44,700 bases of DNA from a virus, in IMG/VR virus record IMGVR_UViG_3300013100_000005, positions 1 through 44,700 of that record. One strand, given 5' to 3'. Both the position numbers and the translations under genes were made by a program. This document shows, one piece after another, positions 1 to 7,165 of the stretch. Each line of letters starts with the position of its first letter. The first letter of the stretch is position 1. Below the pieces are notes generated by a model, which saw nothing but the letters and a program-made list of their open reading frames with translations, did no database searches and was not told where the DNA came from.

Positions 1-94
1 TGACGTGGATTTGCATAACGATTTGTTAGCCCAGGAAGAGGACGAAAAAATTGAGTATGTAAAACAATTAAAAGAATACATTAACGAATTATAA
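1..94 (+). CDS. 3' end of the TOPRIM protein gene (partial, duplicate of 44578-44671)
   Basis: These bases encode the last residues, ending KQLKEYINEL, and the TAA stop of the protein whose full gene lies at 43637-44671. It is partial only because the window cuts the circle here. It is not a separate or broken gene. The TrpF-like gene follows 11 bases later, so the two probably share a transcript. Confidence 0.95.
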   Translation, partial: DVDLHNDLLAQEEDEKIEYVKQLKEYINEL

Positions 95-123
95 AACCCA
101 ATAAAATGATTACAGTAGTAACA
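1..123. repeat. Terminal direct repeat (circle closure)
   Basis: Bases 1-123 are identical to 44578-44700. The copy begins inside the TOPRIM gene and ends 18 bases into the TrpF-like gene. The simplest reading is a circular assembly, or a circularly permuted genome, linearised with an overlap, which gives 44,577 unique bases. A true short terminal repeat is possible but less likely, because the ends cut through two genes without any special sequence. Confidence 0.95.
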
Positions 124-846
124 ATTACCGGTGCAGACGAAAGCGTTAAACCGGGCGATCTATTCCAATTGTCAATGAAATACCCGTTTGTTGAATGGGC
201 TATTTTAGTAAGCCGAAATAGTACCGGCCAAAAATCCAGGTTCCCGAAAATGGATTGGATTAAAAGTTTAATTGATGTTGCCGCCGTAACAAAGCATTCC
301 CAGGCACCAATGAAATTATCGTTACACCTTTGCGGGGATTACGTTAACGAGTTATTGAACGGCGAAGTTGGTTTTATCTATTCAGAGTTGGCCGAAATTT
401 GGTTGGCATTCCAAAGGTTCCAAATAAACACCCACGGAATAGCACACGAATATGACGGTAAAGGTTTGATCGAAACATTGAAGTTGTGGCCGGAAAAGGA
501 ATTTATATTTCAATACGACGAAGTAAACGACGGAGCGTTGAAAGCATGCGTTAATGCCGGTGTTAATTGTTCGGCCTTGTTCGACCTTAGCCACGGAGCG
601 GGAATTGCACCGGATAAGTGGCCGCAACCAATAGACGGCATCAAATGCGGATATGCCGGCGGTATCAGTCCCGAAAACATAGTAAAAAACATTATGGCCG
701 TTAACTCCGTGAGCCGTGGCCGGGAAACGTGGATTGATATGGAAACACACGTTAGGTCAAACCAGGATAAACAATTTGATCTTTACCGGGTTGAGGATTG
801 TTTGCGGAAATACACCGAATTTAAAACACATAGGTTTGAACCATAA
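106..846 (+). CDS. TrpF-like TIM-barrel protein
   Basis: The 246-residue protein resembles phosphoribosylanthranilate isomerase (TrpF). Seen in the sequence: a strand-end motif LHLCG at 73-77, LFDLSHGAG at 159-167 where TrpF has its D...GG.G loop, GYAGGISPEN at 182-191 matching the phosphate-binding G-GL-PENV segment, and WIDMETHVRS at 209-218 where TrpF has D-SSGVE. Length fits a single (beta/alpha)8 barrel of about 200-250 residues. The catalytic Cys/Asp pair of true TrpF cannot be assigned with confidence, and no other tryptophan genes are present, so the substrate is unknown. It lies 11 bases after the TOPRIM gene and overlaps the next start by one base (TAATG), so it belongs to the same operon. 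The start ATG follows an A-rich leader. Confidence 0.65.
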   Translation: MITVVTITGADESVKPGDLFQLSMKYPFVEWAILVSRNSTGQKSRFPKMDWIKSLIDVAAVTKHSQAPMKLSLHLCGDYVNELLNGEVGFIYSELAEIWLAFQRFQINTHGIAHEYDGKGLIETLKLWPEKEFIFQYDEVNDGALKACVNAGVNCSALFDLSHGAGIAPDKWPQPIDGIKCGYAGGISPENIVKNIMAVNSVSRGRETWIDMETHVRSNQDKQFDLYRVEDCLRKYTEFKTHRFEP

Positions 847-1100
847 TGATTGAAATATTCGGCTATTGGTATAATTGGACACCGGAATTATTAAAAAAAG
901 AAATAACCGACCGATTATTGGCCGGGGATGAACTAACCATTTGTTACAAAGAAAAAACCGCATGGGTTAATAAATGGCATAAAAACCCGGTTCAAATAAA
1001 TTTCGAGTTATCCAAAGTAATAGTTGCTTTGGGGATTGTTGGAGAGGATAGCGGAAATTTAGACACGGGGGAGGTTCATTATAATTTTAATAATAGGTAG
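846..1100 (+). CDS. Hypothetical protein, last gene of the operon
   Basis: 84 residues, family not recognised. The start overlaps the upstream stop as TAATG, so translation is coupled to the TrpF-like gene. The protein is mixed in charge with a Trp/Tyr-rich N-terminus (GYWYNWTPELL) and no membrane segment or signal peptide. A strong terminator follows ten bases after the TAG stop. Confidence 0.75.
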   Translation: MIEIFGYWYNWTPELLKKEITDRLLAGDELTICYKEKTAWVNKWHKNPVQINFELSKVIVALGIVGEDSGNLDTGEVHYNFNNR

Positions 1101-1109
1101 TACAGATTT

Positions 1110-1136
1110 AACCCGGGAATTAACCCCCGGGTTTTT
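1110..1136 (+). terminator. Rho-independent terminator
   Basis: AACCCGGG at 1110-1117 pairs with CCCGGGTT at 1126-1133, followed by TTTTT at 1132-1136. It closes the 41010-1100 gene run. The reverse complement also folds, so it may stop the minus-strand gene that ends at 1141. Confidence 0.85.
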
Positions 1137-1140
1137 GTGG

Positions 1141-1317
1141 TTAATGGAGTTTATACGGTTTATTGATTTCCCGCAATGCGGCATTAATTAAAACCTGCAA
1201 TTTATCCAGGTGCGCAAAGTCAATTGGACGATTCATTTTAACGTTAATGCAAAGTTCATTAAGTTCATCCATTAGGTGTTGATATTCGTAAATCAACGGT
1301 AATTCTCGTTTCCTCAT
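1141..1317 (-). CDS. Small hypothetical protein, the only supported minus-strand gene
   Basis: Read on the minus strand this is an ATG-to-TAA frame of 58 codons, beginning MRKRELPLIY and ending INKPYKLH. It is hydrophilic, helix-prone and has no membrane segment or Cys motif. It fills the gap between the terminator at 1110-1136 and the leader of the terminase region, with almost no spare sequence at its 3' end. That placement and its protein-like composition favour a real gene. No clear TAnnTTTG promoter is visible upstream on the minus strand. Function unknown; a small regulator is a guess from position alone. Confidence 0.55.
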   Translation of the reverse strand: MRKRELPLIYEYQHLMDELNELCINVKMNRPIDFAHLDKLQVLINAALREINKPYKLH

Positions 1318-1612
1318 ACATGTATAAATGCACCGAGGTTACCGGATAAAAATAATTACCGAAAAACCCGTAAATTAGCCCCGTACAACGTTAACAAGTT
1401 TACAGAGATAGAAAGCATTAAGTATTAACAAAAGACCGCTTAAAACGAAAAATAACCAAAAACAACGCAATGGGTTAGCAATAAGTTTAAGAGGATGCAA
1501 CGCAAAGGAGCAAAACACAAAAAACCGCATAGGTAAAACACATATTACCAAAAGCGAAAGTTTAAAAAAGTGTCAAAAATCCCCGCAATGCAACGTTTAA
1601 GGGTTTTAACAA
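1318..1612. other. Divergent intergenic region before the packaging genes
   Basis: About 295 bases between the minus-strand gene and the terminase small subunit candidate. It holds the leader element at 1467-1479 and a half-dyad TTACCAAAAG at 1545-1554 resembling the operator of the other promoters. The + strand shows no TAnnTTTG box, so the promoter for the packaging genes cannot be placed. I see no further gene. Confidence 0.6.
1467..1479 (+). promoter_or_regulatory. Leader element GCAATGGGTTAGC, copy 1
   Basis: The 13-base element recurs at 6455-6467 and 10646-10658, always upstream of packaging or virion genes. GC/GC and AA/TT can pair, leaving TGGG in the loop. This copy lies 133 bases before its gene, farther than the other two. 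Confidence 0.5.
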
Positions 1613-2290
1613 ATGGAAGAGAAAAACACAACCGGCCATAGGAGGCCAAAAATTAGCACCAAACGCACAAAGGAGCAACAACAATACGATATGCGTTATT
1701 GCTCCGAAATGTTTTTAAAGGGTTATACGTACCGAGACGTTGCGGCCGCTTTAAATAAACACAATGCCGAAAGGGGCATGGATTATACCATTACCCACGT
1801 TAATGTTTTTCGGGATGTTAGATTGGCTTTGATTGAATGGAAAAAAGCCAGGTTGGAAAATATAAACGACTATGTTGCTTTAGAGTTGGAGAAATTGGAT
1901 AAAATCGAGGTTGAGGCATGGGAGGCGTGGGAAAAATCAAAGACCGGTAAATTAAAAGACAAATCCAGGAATAGCAAAAAGCCAAATAAATTGGATGCAG
2001 AGGTTAACGAACCGGATTATTACGGTTATTCGGAAACAACAAAAGAAACATCCGCCGGAAATCCAAAGTTTATGGATATACTTTTAAACGTTCAACAACG
2101 CCGTGCTAAACTATTGGGCTTTGATGCGCCGGCGAAAATTGATTTATCCGGTTCAATTGATCGGGGGGCGGATGAAAGGCCAAAATATAACGTGTCTGAT
2201 ATTCCAAAAGACTTATTATTTAACCTCGTCGATAAATTGCAAAATGCGGAGGCGGCCAGGATAGCGGCAACCAAAGGGTTGGTTAATTAA
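1613..2290 (+). CDS. Probable terminase small subunit
   Basis: 225 residues. The basic N-terminus (about 8-25) is followed by a helix-turn-helix-like segment, GYTYRDVAAALNKHN, at about residues 36-50, then long charged helices. The C-terminal part contains NPKFMDILLNVQQRRAKLLG followed by DAPAK, a pattern typical of phage terminase small subunits. The protein would bind the packaging site and recruit the large subunit to the portal. Its position at the head of the block leading to the large terminase supports this, although about ten small genes lie between. The start ATG follows an A-rich stretch. Confidence rests on the C-terminal motif and position. Confidence 0.7.
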   Translation: MEEKNTTGHRRPKISTKRTKEQQQYDMRYCSEMFLKGYTYRDVAAALNKHNAERGMDYTITHVNVFRDVRLALIEWKKARLENINDYVALELEKLDKIEVEAWEAWEKSKTGKLKDKSRNSKKPNKLDAEVNEPDYYGYSETTKETSAGNPKFMDILLNVQQRRAKLLGFDAPAKIDLSGSIDRGADERPKYNVSDIPKDLLFNLVDKLQNAEAARIAATKGLVN

Positions 2291-2306
2291 AATAAAAAGA
2301 ATTTCT

Positions 2307-2336
2307 TTTGGTTTTATTAAAAATGTTGTATATTTG
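2307..2336 (+). promoter_or_regulatory. Bacteroidota-type promoter P2336
   Basis: TTTG at 2307-2310, an 18-base spacer and TATATTTG at 2329-2336 match the TTTG/TAnnTTTG consensus. The upstream box lies in CTTTTGG, a variant of the dyad seen at the other accessory promoters. Expected transcription start is near 2342, just before the hairpin. About 45 bases around it resemble the promoter at 40257-40287. Confidence 0.8.
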
Positions 2337-2351
2337 AGTATCAAAAGACGA

Positions 2352-2367
2352 CGGGGCGTTTTCCTCG
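2352..2367 (+). promoter_or_regulatory. Leader hairpin, copy 1 (CGGGG-CGTTTT-CCTCG)
   Basis: Five-pair stem (one G-U) with a CGTTTT loop, 20 bases before the ATG at 2388. It belongs to the seven-copy leader family and shares the flank ACGACGGGGCGTTTTCC with copies 2 and 7. The G-U pair replaces a G-C pair of copy 2, so the change preserves pairing. Confidence 0.8.
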
Positions 2368-2387
2368 GACTTAACATATTTAGATAT

Positions 2388-2567
2388 ATGAATAATAAAA
2401 ATGGTTTAGTAAACACCGGTTCGTTTGAATGCTTTGCAAAAGACTTTCGGAACGAAAAGCGGACAACTCCATTATCCGAAACCGTTACACCGAACATGCT
2501 TTTAAGTAGGTGTACCACTAAGTTAAATGAACGAATATTTAACGAAGTGAGGAGATTAAAAACGTAA
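2388..2567 (+). CDS. Small hypothetical protein
   Basis: 59 residues from ATG 2388. An in-frame TTG at 2334 lies inside the promoter and is not a credible start. The protein is basic and polar with two Cys and no recognisable motif. It is a single-gene transcript with its own promoter and hairpin upstream and a terminator at 2572-2596 downstream. That suggests an early, separately controlled product. Function unknown. Confidence 0.65.
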   Translation: MNNKNGLVNTGSFECFAKDFRNEKRTTPLSETVTPNMLLSRCTTKLNERIFNEVRRLKT

Positions 2568-2571
2568 GATT

Positions 2572-2596
2572 GCCCGCACTAACAATGCGGGCTTTA
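2572..2596 (+). terminator. Terminator-like hairpin
   Basis: GCCCGCA at 2572-2578 pairs with TGCGGGC at 2586-2592, followed by TTTAT. The T-run is short. It separates the small gene from the XRE regulator. Confidence 0.7.
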
Positions 2597-2600
2597 TAGA

Positions 2601-2665
2601 TTGCAATCAAATTGCGCAAAATGCGAAAATTTACGAGGGTTGTATGCAATTATTTTGCACTTTTG
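2601..2665 (+). promoter_or_regulatory. Operator/promoter region of the XRE regulator
   Basis: TTGCAA at 2601-2606, the palindrome TTGCGCAA at 2612-2619, and an inverted repeat TGCAA-TTATT-TTGCA at 2645-2659 share one half-site and crowd the 70 bases before the regulator. The last repeat overlaps a -7-like box CACTTTTG at 2658-2665 (TAnnTTTG with one mismatch). A TTG at 2640-2642 is only 15 bases upstream of it, so the promoter is weak or regulated. Autorepression is inferred. Confidence 0.45.
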
Positions 2666-2669
2666 TATT

Positions 2670-2912
2670 ATGGAGTTACAAATAAAAGAAGTTGCCAGGA
2701 AAAACAAAATAACGATAACCAATTTGGCCGTTAAAATGGGGGTGCCTCGTCGAACGCTTTACTATTGGATTGAGCAAAGTATTACTTTTGAGGATTTAAA
2801 CCGAGTGGCCAACGCTTTGCAATGTAACATCGTTGAATTAATTAAACCCTCCGACGGTTTCGTGCATTGGTACAACGACGAGGGAATTTATAAGGGAATG
2901 TTAAAAGCTTAA
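2670..2912 (+). CDS. XRE/Cro-type DNA-binding regulator
   Basis: 80 residues from ATG 2670; an upstream in-frame start at 2601 would place the N-terminus across the operator-like repeats. Residues 5-36 form a helix-turn-helix (ARKNKITITNLAVKMGVPRR then TLYYWIEQ). They are followed by an XRE-like helix pair, FEDLNRVANALQCNIVELI. The size fits a Cro-like single-domain regulator. The -7-like box ends five bases before the ATG, so the message may be leaderless, as for some phage repressors. Likely targets are the nearby TTGCAA half-sites. It heads a run of small genes reaching the large terminase. Confidence 0.75.
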   Translation: MELQIKEVARKNKITITNLAVKMGVPRRTLYYWIEQSITFEDLNRVANALQCNIVELIKPSDGFVHWYNDEGIYKGMLKA

Positions 2913-2923
2913 ACTTTGAGTAA

Positions 2924-3271
2924 ATGAGAAACAAAAAAGTAAAAGTTGAATTTGAGATCAACACCGAAAAAATATCGGTTGACTTTCTGCATAAAATTGT
3001 AGAACGTGCAATTACTGATATTGCTCCAACACTAATAACCAAATTGGATGTTCAAGTTTTTAGCTATGAAACAAAGGAAGAGATTTTGGAAAGCCAGGGT
3101 TGGATAAAAATATTGGACGACCAAAGTAATATCCCGGATAACGAAAACGCATTGTATAAAGTTTATTCGCCAAAAGAAGATTTATCGAAGTACCCGCCGG
3201 TTAATTGTTATCGGTTGGCGGTTATGACTTCGTTAGGCCGTGGGAGCGTTACCCACTTTTTCCCACTTTGA
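2924..3271 (+). CDS. Hypothetical protein
   Basis: 115 residues, family not recognised. The N-terminus is basic (MRNKKVKVEFEINTEK), followed by an amphipathic segment and a C-terminus ending THFFPL. It begins 11 bases after the XRE gene with ACTTTGAGTAA just before the ATG, and ends in a TGA stop. It is probably cotranscribed with its neighbours. Confidence 0.7.
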   Translation: MRNKKVKVEFEINTEKISVDFLHKIVERAITDIAPTLITKLDVQVFSYETKEEILESQGWIKILDDQSNIPDNENALYKVYSPKEDLSKYPPVNCYRLAVMTSLGRGSVTHFFPL

Positions 3272-3273
3272 CC

Positions 3274-3525
3274 ATGAAAAAGCAAAATAACGAGACGATC
3301 AACAAATTGGTCAAGGAAACCAAAAAGGCAGTTGACTACCAAATGTTACCAAATTCCACAATGATGGAATGCGTAGCGATCACGGCCGACGGCACCGAAT
3401 ACATTTTTGATCTAACGTTTGGGCAATGGATGACGATAAAGAAAAAACCAGGCGTTCAATATTTGCCATACCAAAAAGGATTTGCCCAATTTAAAAATGC
3501 AATACGAACAACTTACACTTACTAA
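3274..3525 (+). CDS. Hypothetical protein
   Basis: 83 residues. ATG 3274 (MKKQNNETINKLVKETKKAV) lies two bases after the previous stop; a longer frame from 3205 would run into the preceding gene and is less likely. A hydrophilic N-terminal helix is followed by a beta-rich part (ADGTEYIFDLTFGQWMTIKK). No known family. Confidence 0.65.
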   Translation: MKKQNNETINKLVKETKKAVDYQMLPNSTMMECVAITADGTEYIFDLTFGQWMTIKKKPGVQYLPYQKGFAQFKNAIRTTYTY

Positions 3526-3526
3526 C

Positions 3527-3715
3527 ATGAAAACAATTTGGAGGTTTATAAAAAGGACTTGGTATAAATTAGATCGGTATTCGCCTTTTTACTCAATGGC
3601 ATTTGGAAAGTTTAGGGTTTTATACAGAGACGGCCAACGAACAATTCCGATGGATTATAAGACTGCAAAGGATTATGCCAAAATGTTTGGGGGTAAAGTA
3701 ATTGATAATTTTTAA
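3527..3715 (+). CDS. Small basic hypothetical protein
   Basis: 62 residues from ATG 3527, one base after the previous stop. A longer frame from 3482 would overlap the upstream gene. The N-terminus is basic and aromatic (MKTIWRFIKRTWYKLDRYSP); no clear membrane span. Function unknown. Confidence 0.6.
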   Translation: MKTIWRFIKRTWYKLDRYSPFYSMAFGKFRVLYRDGQRTIPMDYKTAKDYAKMFGGKVIDNF

Positions 3716-3734
3716 TTAAATAATTTGAGCGATT

Positions 3735-3902
3735 ATGAAAAAGACTAAAAAACAATATTACCAATGCGGACATTGCCACAACATCGAAGTAAACAATTGT
3801 CTTAGATGCAGTAAATGCCAGGGCGCAATGTTTAAGTATCGGGATGTGATCGGTATAGGCGTACCACGTTTAATTGATGGTAAAGTTTATTTGAAAAGCT
3901 AA
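3735..3902 (+). CDS. Small zinc-ribbon protein
   Basis: 55 residues. CGHC at 11-14 and CLRCSKC at 22-28 give a C-x2-C-x7-C-x2-C-x2-C cluster, enough to bind one zinc ion. The rest is short and basic. The ATG follows TTTGAGCGATT, a leader string also seen before the start at 40335. The stop overlaps the next start (TAATG), so translation is coupled. It may bind nucleic acid or another protein; no closer family can be named. Confidence 0.7.
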   Translation: MKKTKKQYYQCGHCHNIEVNNCLRCSKCQGAMFKYRDVIGIGVPRLIDGKVYLKS

Positions 3903-4219
3903 TGGCAATAAAATATAGCTATCCAAAGTTTGACGTAACCAATGGGGTTTATACCGCTTGTTTAAATCCTAAATTTTGCGTCGTACTTTCCAGGGCGGGA
4001 AACTATAGCCGTAAATACGGATTTGAGTTTAATGTTTATACGTCACGTTCGGTTGTTATAAAACACGAAAGGCGTATTTACATGAGTACGTTATCGGCAT
4101 CCGAATTTTTCGATAAAGCCAACCGGTTCATGGGTTCCGAATTAATGCGAGTGTTACAGGAAACCGTAAAAGCCGACCCGCTATTACTTGAAAACAATAA
4201 TATCAAACTTTTGAAATGA
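3902..4219 (+). CDS. Hypothetical protein
   Basis: 105 residues, not recognised. The N-terminal half is beta-rich (YSYPKFDVTNGVYTACLNPK) with scattered Arg and Lys; the C-terminal half is helical (FFDKANRFMGSELMRVLQET). Starts on the TAATG overlap with the zinc-ribbon gene and overlaps the next gene by four bases (ATGA). Confidence 0.7.
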   Translation: MAIKYSYPKFDVTNGVYTACLNPKFCVVLSRAGNYSRKYGFEFNVYTSRSVVIKHERRIYMSTLSASEFFDKANRFMGSELMRVLQETVKADPLLLENNNIKLLK

Positions 4220-4401
4220 GAAAAAAGCAATACACAATCCAGGATTTAAAGAAACACGATCAATTCGTTTTCAATGATAAAACCTATACAGTACACAAAA
4301 AGTATAGAAATGACGATTCCCCATTAATAACCGAGTGCGGCGAATTGTTCCACAACGAGGAAATGCCGGTTAATTACATTGGTAAAAACCCAAATAGATA
4401 A
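4216..4401 (+). CDS. Small hypothetical protein
   Basis: 61 residues, overlapping the previous stop by four bases. Charged and beta-rich (QFVFNDKTYTVHKKYR) with one Cys. No family recognised. Part of the tightly packed small-gene run. Confidence 0.6.
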   Translation: MRKKQYTIQDLKKHDQFVFNDKTYTVHKKYRNDDSPLITECGELFHNEEMPVNYIGKNPNR

Positions 4402-4402
4402 T

Positions 4403-4570
4403 ATGAATTACTTAATTACCGCCGACGGGATGGAACCGTTTTTAACCAAATGGTACGATTACGAAAATAATTACCGTGCCGACTTGAATATGGTTGTTTA
4501 CGATTTGGATAACCAATGTTACACGACCAACGGCACCGATTGGAAAGAATTAGAAGTTGACCACCTATAA
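4403..4570 (+). CDS. Small acidic hypothetical protein
   Basis: 55 residues from ATG 4403, one base after the previous stop. An in-frame start at 4379 would overlap the neighbour. Rich in Asp, Tyr and Asn (WYDYENNYRADLNMVVYDLD). Function unknown; small acidic early phage proteins often bind host proteins, but nothing here proves it. Confidence 0.55.
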   Translation: MNYLITADGMEPFLTKWYDYENNYRADLNMVVYDLDNQCYTTNGTDWKELEVDHL

Positions 4571-4571
4571 C

Positions 4572-4826
4572 ATGAACTTAAAAAAGCCTTTAGAAATCGA
4601 TACTTATTGGAATAGCCCGGAATTTGAGGAAATGCGGGAATTGGGTATTGATTGCGAGTACATACCGGTATTCAAGAAAATAACATTCTACACAGTAGAT
4701 CACATTTTTAGTTGTGAATCGAAAAACGAACCTATTGAGAAAGGTTACATTATGTCGGGCGGCGAACAATACCGAACCGTTTTAACTTACCAGGAATTAA
4801 AAGCGTTAATTGATAAAAACATATAA
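4572..4826 (+). CDS. Small hypothetical protein
   Basis: 84 residues from ATG 4572, one base after the previous stop. Acidic N-terminal half, two Cys, no known motif. The stop overlaps the start of the large terminase by one base (TAATG), so its translation is coupled to that gene. Confidence 0.6.
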   Translation: MNLKKPLEIDTYWNSPEFEEMRELGIDCEYIPVFKKITFYTVDHIFSCESKNEPIEKGYIMSGGEQYRTVLTYQELKALIDKNI

Positions 4827-6400
4827 TGACTTTAGAAAACACCCAGGATAAAGAGGTTTTAAAATTACTTAAAGCGTTGGAGGATAACCCCAACGCTTTA
4901 GTTGTTGAAGCGGCACGGCATAGGTTTAAAAACTTTTCCCGTTACGTTCAACCGGATATGACATTTGAACCGTACCACGATGTTTATTACACGGTGTTGG
5001 ATATGTTCGCCCGGGAGTTAATCAAAAAGTTAATTATTCAGATGCCGCCCCAACATGGTAAATCCGAGGGGTCGAGCCGAAAGTTACCCGCTTTTATATT
5101 GGGTCGTAACCCGGATAAGAAAGTTGTAATTGGAAGTTATGCAACTTCGTTTGCCCAGGATTTCAACCGGGACGTTCAAAGGATAATTACAACAACGGCT
5201 TACAATGATCTATTCCCGGCAACAACATTGAACGGGTCGAACGTTGTAACAATGAGTAACACGTATTTACGTAACTCCAATGTTTTCGAGATCGTGAATA
5301 AAAAGGGAGGTTTACGGGTTGTTGGTCGGGGTGGTGCCTTAACCGGTAAAACCGTTGACATTTCAATATTAGATGACGTTTACAAAGATTATGCGGAGGG
5401 CAATAGCCCGGTTGTTCGGGATGCCGCTTGGAAGTGGTACACAACCGTTGTTCGTACCAGGTTGCACAATGACAGTCAAGAATTAATTGTATTTACCCGT
5501 TGGCATGATGGTGACATTATCGGTCGATTAGAGAAAGCCGAAACCGTTGTTGATGTAAAATGTTGGGATGATTTTAATAATGTTCCGCCGGGTGCGTGGA
5601 TTAGAATTAATTTCGAGGGTATAAAGACCGGCGAACCTACAGAGTTAGACCCACGGCCGGCCGGCAATTCACTTTGGGAGGCACGGCACGGGATTGCGAA
5701 ATTGGAGGCTAACAAATCATTAGACCCGGTACAATTTCAATGCTTATACCAGGGCGACCCGGGAGGTGCGGCCGGTCGGCTTTATCAACCATTCAAAACG
5801 TGGACGGATGGGGACGACAAAAAGGAGTGGGGGCAATACATCCGTTCCGGTGCTTACGTCGATGTTGCCGACGAGGGGGACGATATGTTGGCGGCCGCTA
5901 CTTACGACATTTACAAAAGTGACAACACGGTTTATAATGAGCAAACCAAAAGGTTCGAGCCGTTGTTGTACGCACTAATTACCGACTTTGAATTTACCGA
6001 GGAAAACACCGACGTTACAACAATAACGGTTCCTCAAATGATTAATCGAAACGGGAGCCAACGGGCGCACATCGAAAGTAATAACGGGGGTGCGCAATTT
6101 GAAAAGACGATAAAGAAAAAAATTAAAGCTTTAACAAATCCATTTTACCAGGGAGGAAATAAGGAAAGCCGAATTGTCACAGCGTCGGCAATGGTTAACA
6201 TGCACATCATTATGCCGTTTGGATGGGAAACGAGATTTCCAAAAGTGTATGAGCATATAACCGGGTTTTTGCGAAACTTCGACGCTAACACCCACGACGA
6301 TGCGGAGGATTTAATTACAGGAATTTACGAAAAGGAAATTGCCGGCGGAAATATTAAGCCGTACAACCAGGTAAGTAAAGGCGTTAAAGTTCGTGGTTAA
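4826..6400 (+). CDS. terL: Terminase large subunit
   Basis: The DNA-packaging motor: an N-terminal ATPase that drives DNA into the prohead and a C-terminal RNase H-fold nuclease that cuts concatemers. Seen: Walker A PPQHGKSE at 75-81, Walker B ISILDD at 179-184, the coupling segment TRWHDGDIIGRL at 224-235, and nuclease acidic residues D346 (AYVDVAD), E417 (HIESNNGG) and the C-terminal HDDAEDLITG at 490-499. All motifs are present in order. At 524 residues the length is normal. The start ATG overlaps the previous stop. The next gene has its own promoter. Cos or pac packaging cannot be decided from the sequence. Confidence 0.95.
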   Translation: MTLENTQDKEVLKLLKALEDNPNALVVEAARHRFKNFSRYVQPDMTFEPYHDVYYTVLDMFARELIKKLIIQMPPQHGKSEGSSRKLPAFILGRNPDKKVVIGSYATSFAQDFNRDVQRIITTTAYNDLFPATTLNGSNVVTMSNTYLRNSNVFEIVNKKGGLRVVGRGGALTGKTVDISILDDVYKDYAEGNSPVVRDAAWKWYTTVVRTRLHNDSQELIVFTRWHDGDIIGRLEKAETVVDVKCWDDFNNVPPGAWIRINFEGIKTGEPTELDPRPAGNSLWEARHGIAKLEANKSLDPVQFQCLYQGDPGGAAGRLYQPFKTWTDGDDKKEWGQYIRSGAYVDVADEGDDMLAAATYDIYKSDNTVYNEQTKRFEPLLYALITDFEFTEENTDVTTITVPQMINRNGSQRAHIESNNGGAQFEKTIKKKIKALTNPFYQGGNKESRIVTASAMVNMHIIMPFGWETRFPKVYEHITGFLRNFDANTHDDAEDLITGIYEKEIAGGNIKPYNQVSKGVKVRG

Positions 6401-6411
6401 ATACAAATAAA

Positions 6412-6440
6412 TTGGAATGAAAGAAATATTTGTATTTTTG
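6412..6440 (+). promoter_or_regulatory. Promoter of the virion gene block (P6440)
   Basis: TTG at 6412-6414, an 18-base spacer and TATTTTTG at 6433-6440 fit the Bacteroidota consensus. It lies directly after the large terminase stop. Unlike the accessory promoters, it has no CTTTTGG dyad and no GC hairpin, which suggests a different expression class. Confidence 0.75.
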
Positions 6441-6451
6441 TTTCAAATAAC

Positions 6452-6470
6452 AGGGCAATGGGTCAGCCTT
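6452..6470 (+). promoter_or_regulatory. Leader element GGGCAATGGGTCAGCC, copy 2
   Basis: A stem (AGGGC at 6452-6456 with GCCTT at 6466-6470, one G-U) displays a nine-base AATGGGTCA loop. It starts about five bases after the expected transcription start and lies about 40 bases before the ATG at 6509. The copy at 10644-10660 is nearly identical. Confidence 0.55.
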
Positions 6471-6508
6471 TAATTAATCAAATAATATTTACGTAAACAA
6501 TTAAAAAC

Positions 6509-7162
6509 ATGATTACAGGAAATTGTGCATGCCCGGCGGATGAATCGTTGCCAGAAATCCCAGGGGTAGTATGTGCCGAAAACTTCGGACAAATTCAAAA
6601 AGTAGCTTTTCAAAGGTTAAGAAAGGACGACGGAACACGCAACAGTTTCGTGACGGCCGCCGGCATTCAATTGTTGGCATCTTGGACACCTAAATTAGCG
6701 GCTGCAGATTCAACAAAGATTGTTGTTTCGCCTTATATCCAGGCACCAACAAATGAGCCAGGAGCGGCAAGAACATTTGGAGGTGGTAACGAAACGTTAG
6801 GAGGTATTGAGGAAATTATAGGCCGTGAGCCGTCGGCATTTACCGGTGCTTTGCGTCGCATTCCTCAATCGGTTATCAAAATTATGAAAGCGTTGCAATG
6901 TGAAGCGGCCGCCGGTAATTTAGGTATTTACCTTTTCGACGAGTTCGGAGCGATCGAGGCGGAGCAAGACCCAACGGTTGCAACAACATTTTACCCAATT
7001 CCGGTTCGTTCGTTGTTTATTAGCGACAAAGGACACGGCGGTTTGGAGGCACCGGATAGCAACACTATCCAATGGATGTTCATGCCGAATTATTCGGACA
7101 ACCTTAAAATCATTATCCCGACGGACTTTAACCCGTTAACGGATTTAGTACCGGCACCGTAA
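6509..7162 (+). CDS. Probable virion structural protein
   Basis: 217 residues. It has an early Cys pair (CACP), a central stretch QAPTNEPGAARTFGGGNETL at about residues 73-92, and a compact, low-charge, beta-prone composition typical of virion proteins. It is the first gene behind the virion promoter, between the large terminase and the portal. Its exact role (tail tube, decoration or head fibre) cannot be told from sequence. It has no signal peptide or membrane segment. A-rich leader AATTAAAAAC precedes the ATG. Confidence 0.6.
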   Translation: MITGNCACPADESLPEIPGVVCAENFGQIQKVAFQRLRKDDGTRNSFVTAAGIQLLASWTPKLAAADSTKIVVSPYIQAPTNEPGAARTFGGGNETLGGIEEIIGREPSAFTGALRRIPQSVIKIMKALQCEAAAGNLGIYLFDEFGAIEAEQDPTVATTFYPIPVRSLFISDKGHGGLEAPDSNTIQWMFMPNYSDNLKIIIPTDFNPLTDLVPAP

Positions 7163-7165
7163 CCA

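Noticed and set aside
2334-2390. TTG start at 2334 for the small gene at 2388
   Set aside because: It lies inside the -7 promoter box and upstream of the expected transcript start.
5951-5964. GGTTCGAGCC resembling a tRNA T-arm
   Set aside because: It lies in the nuclease part of the large terminase gene and no acceptor or anticodon stems surround it.
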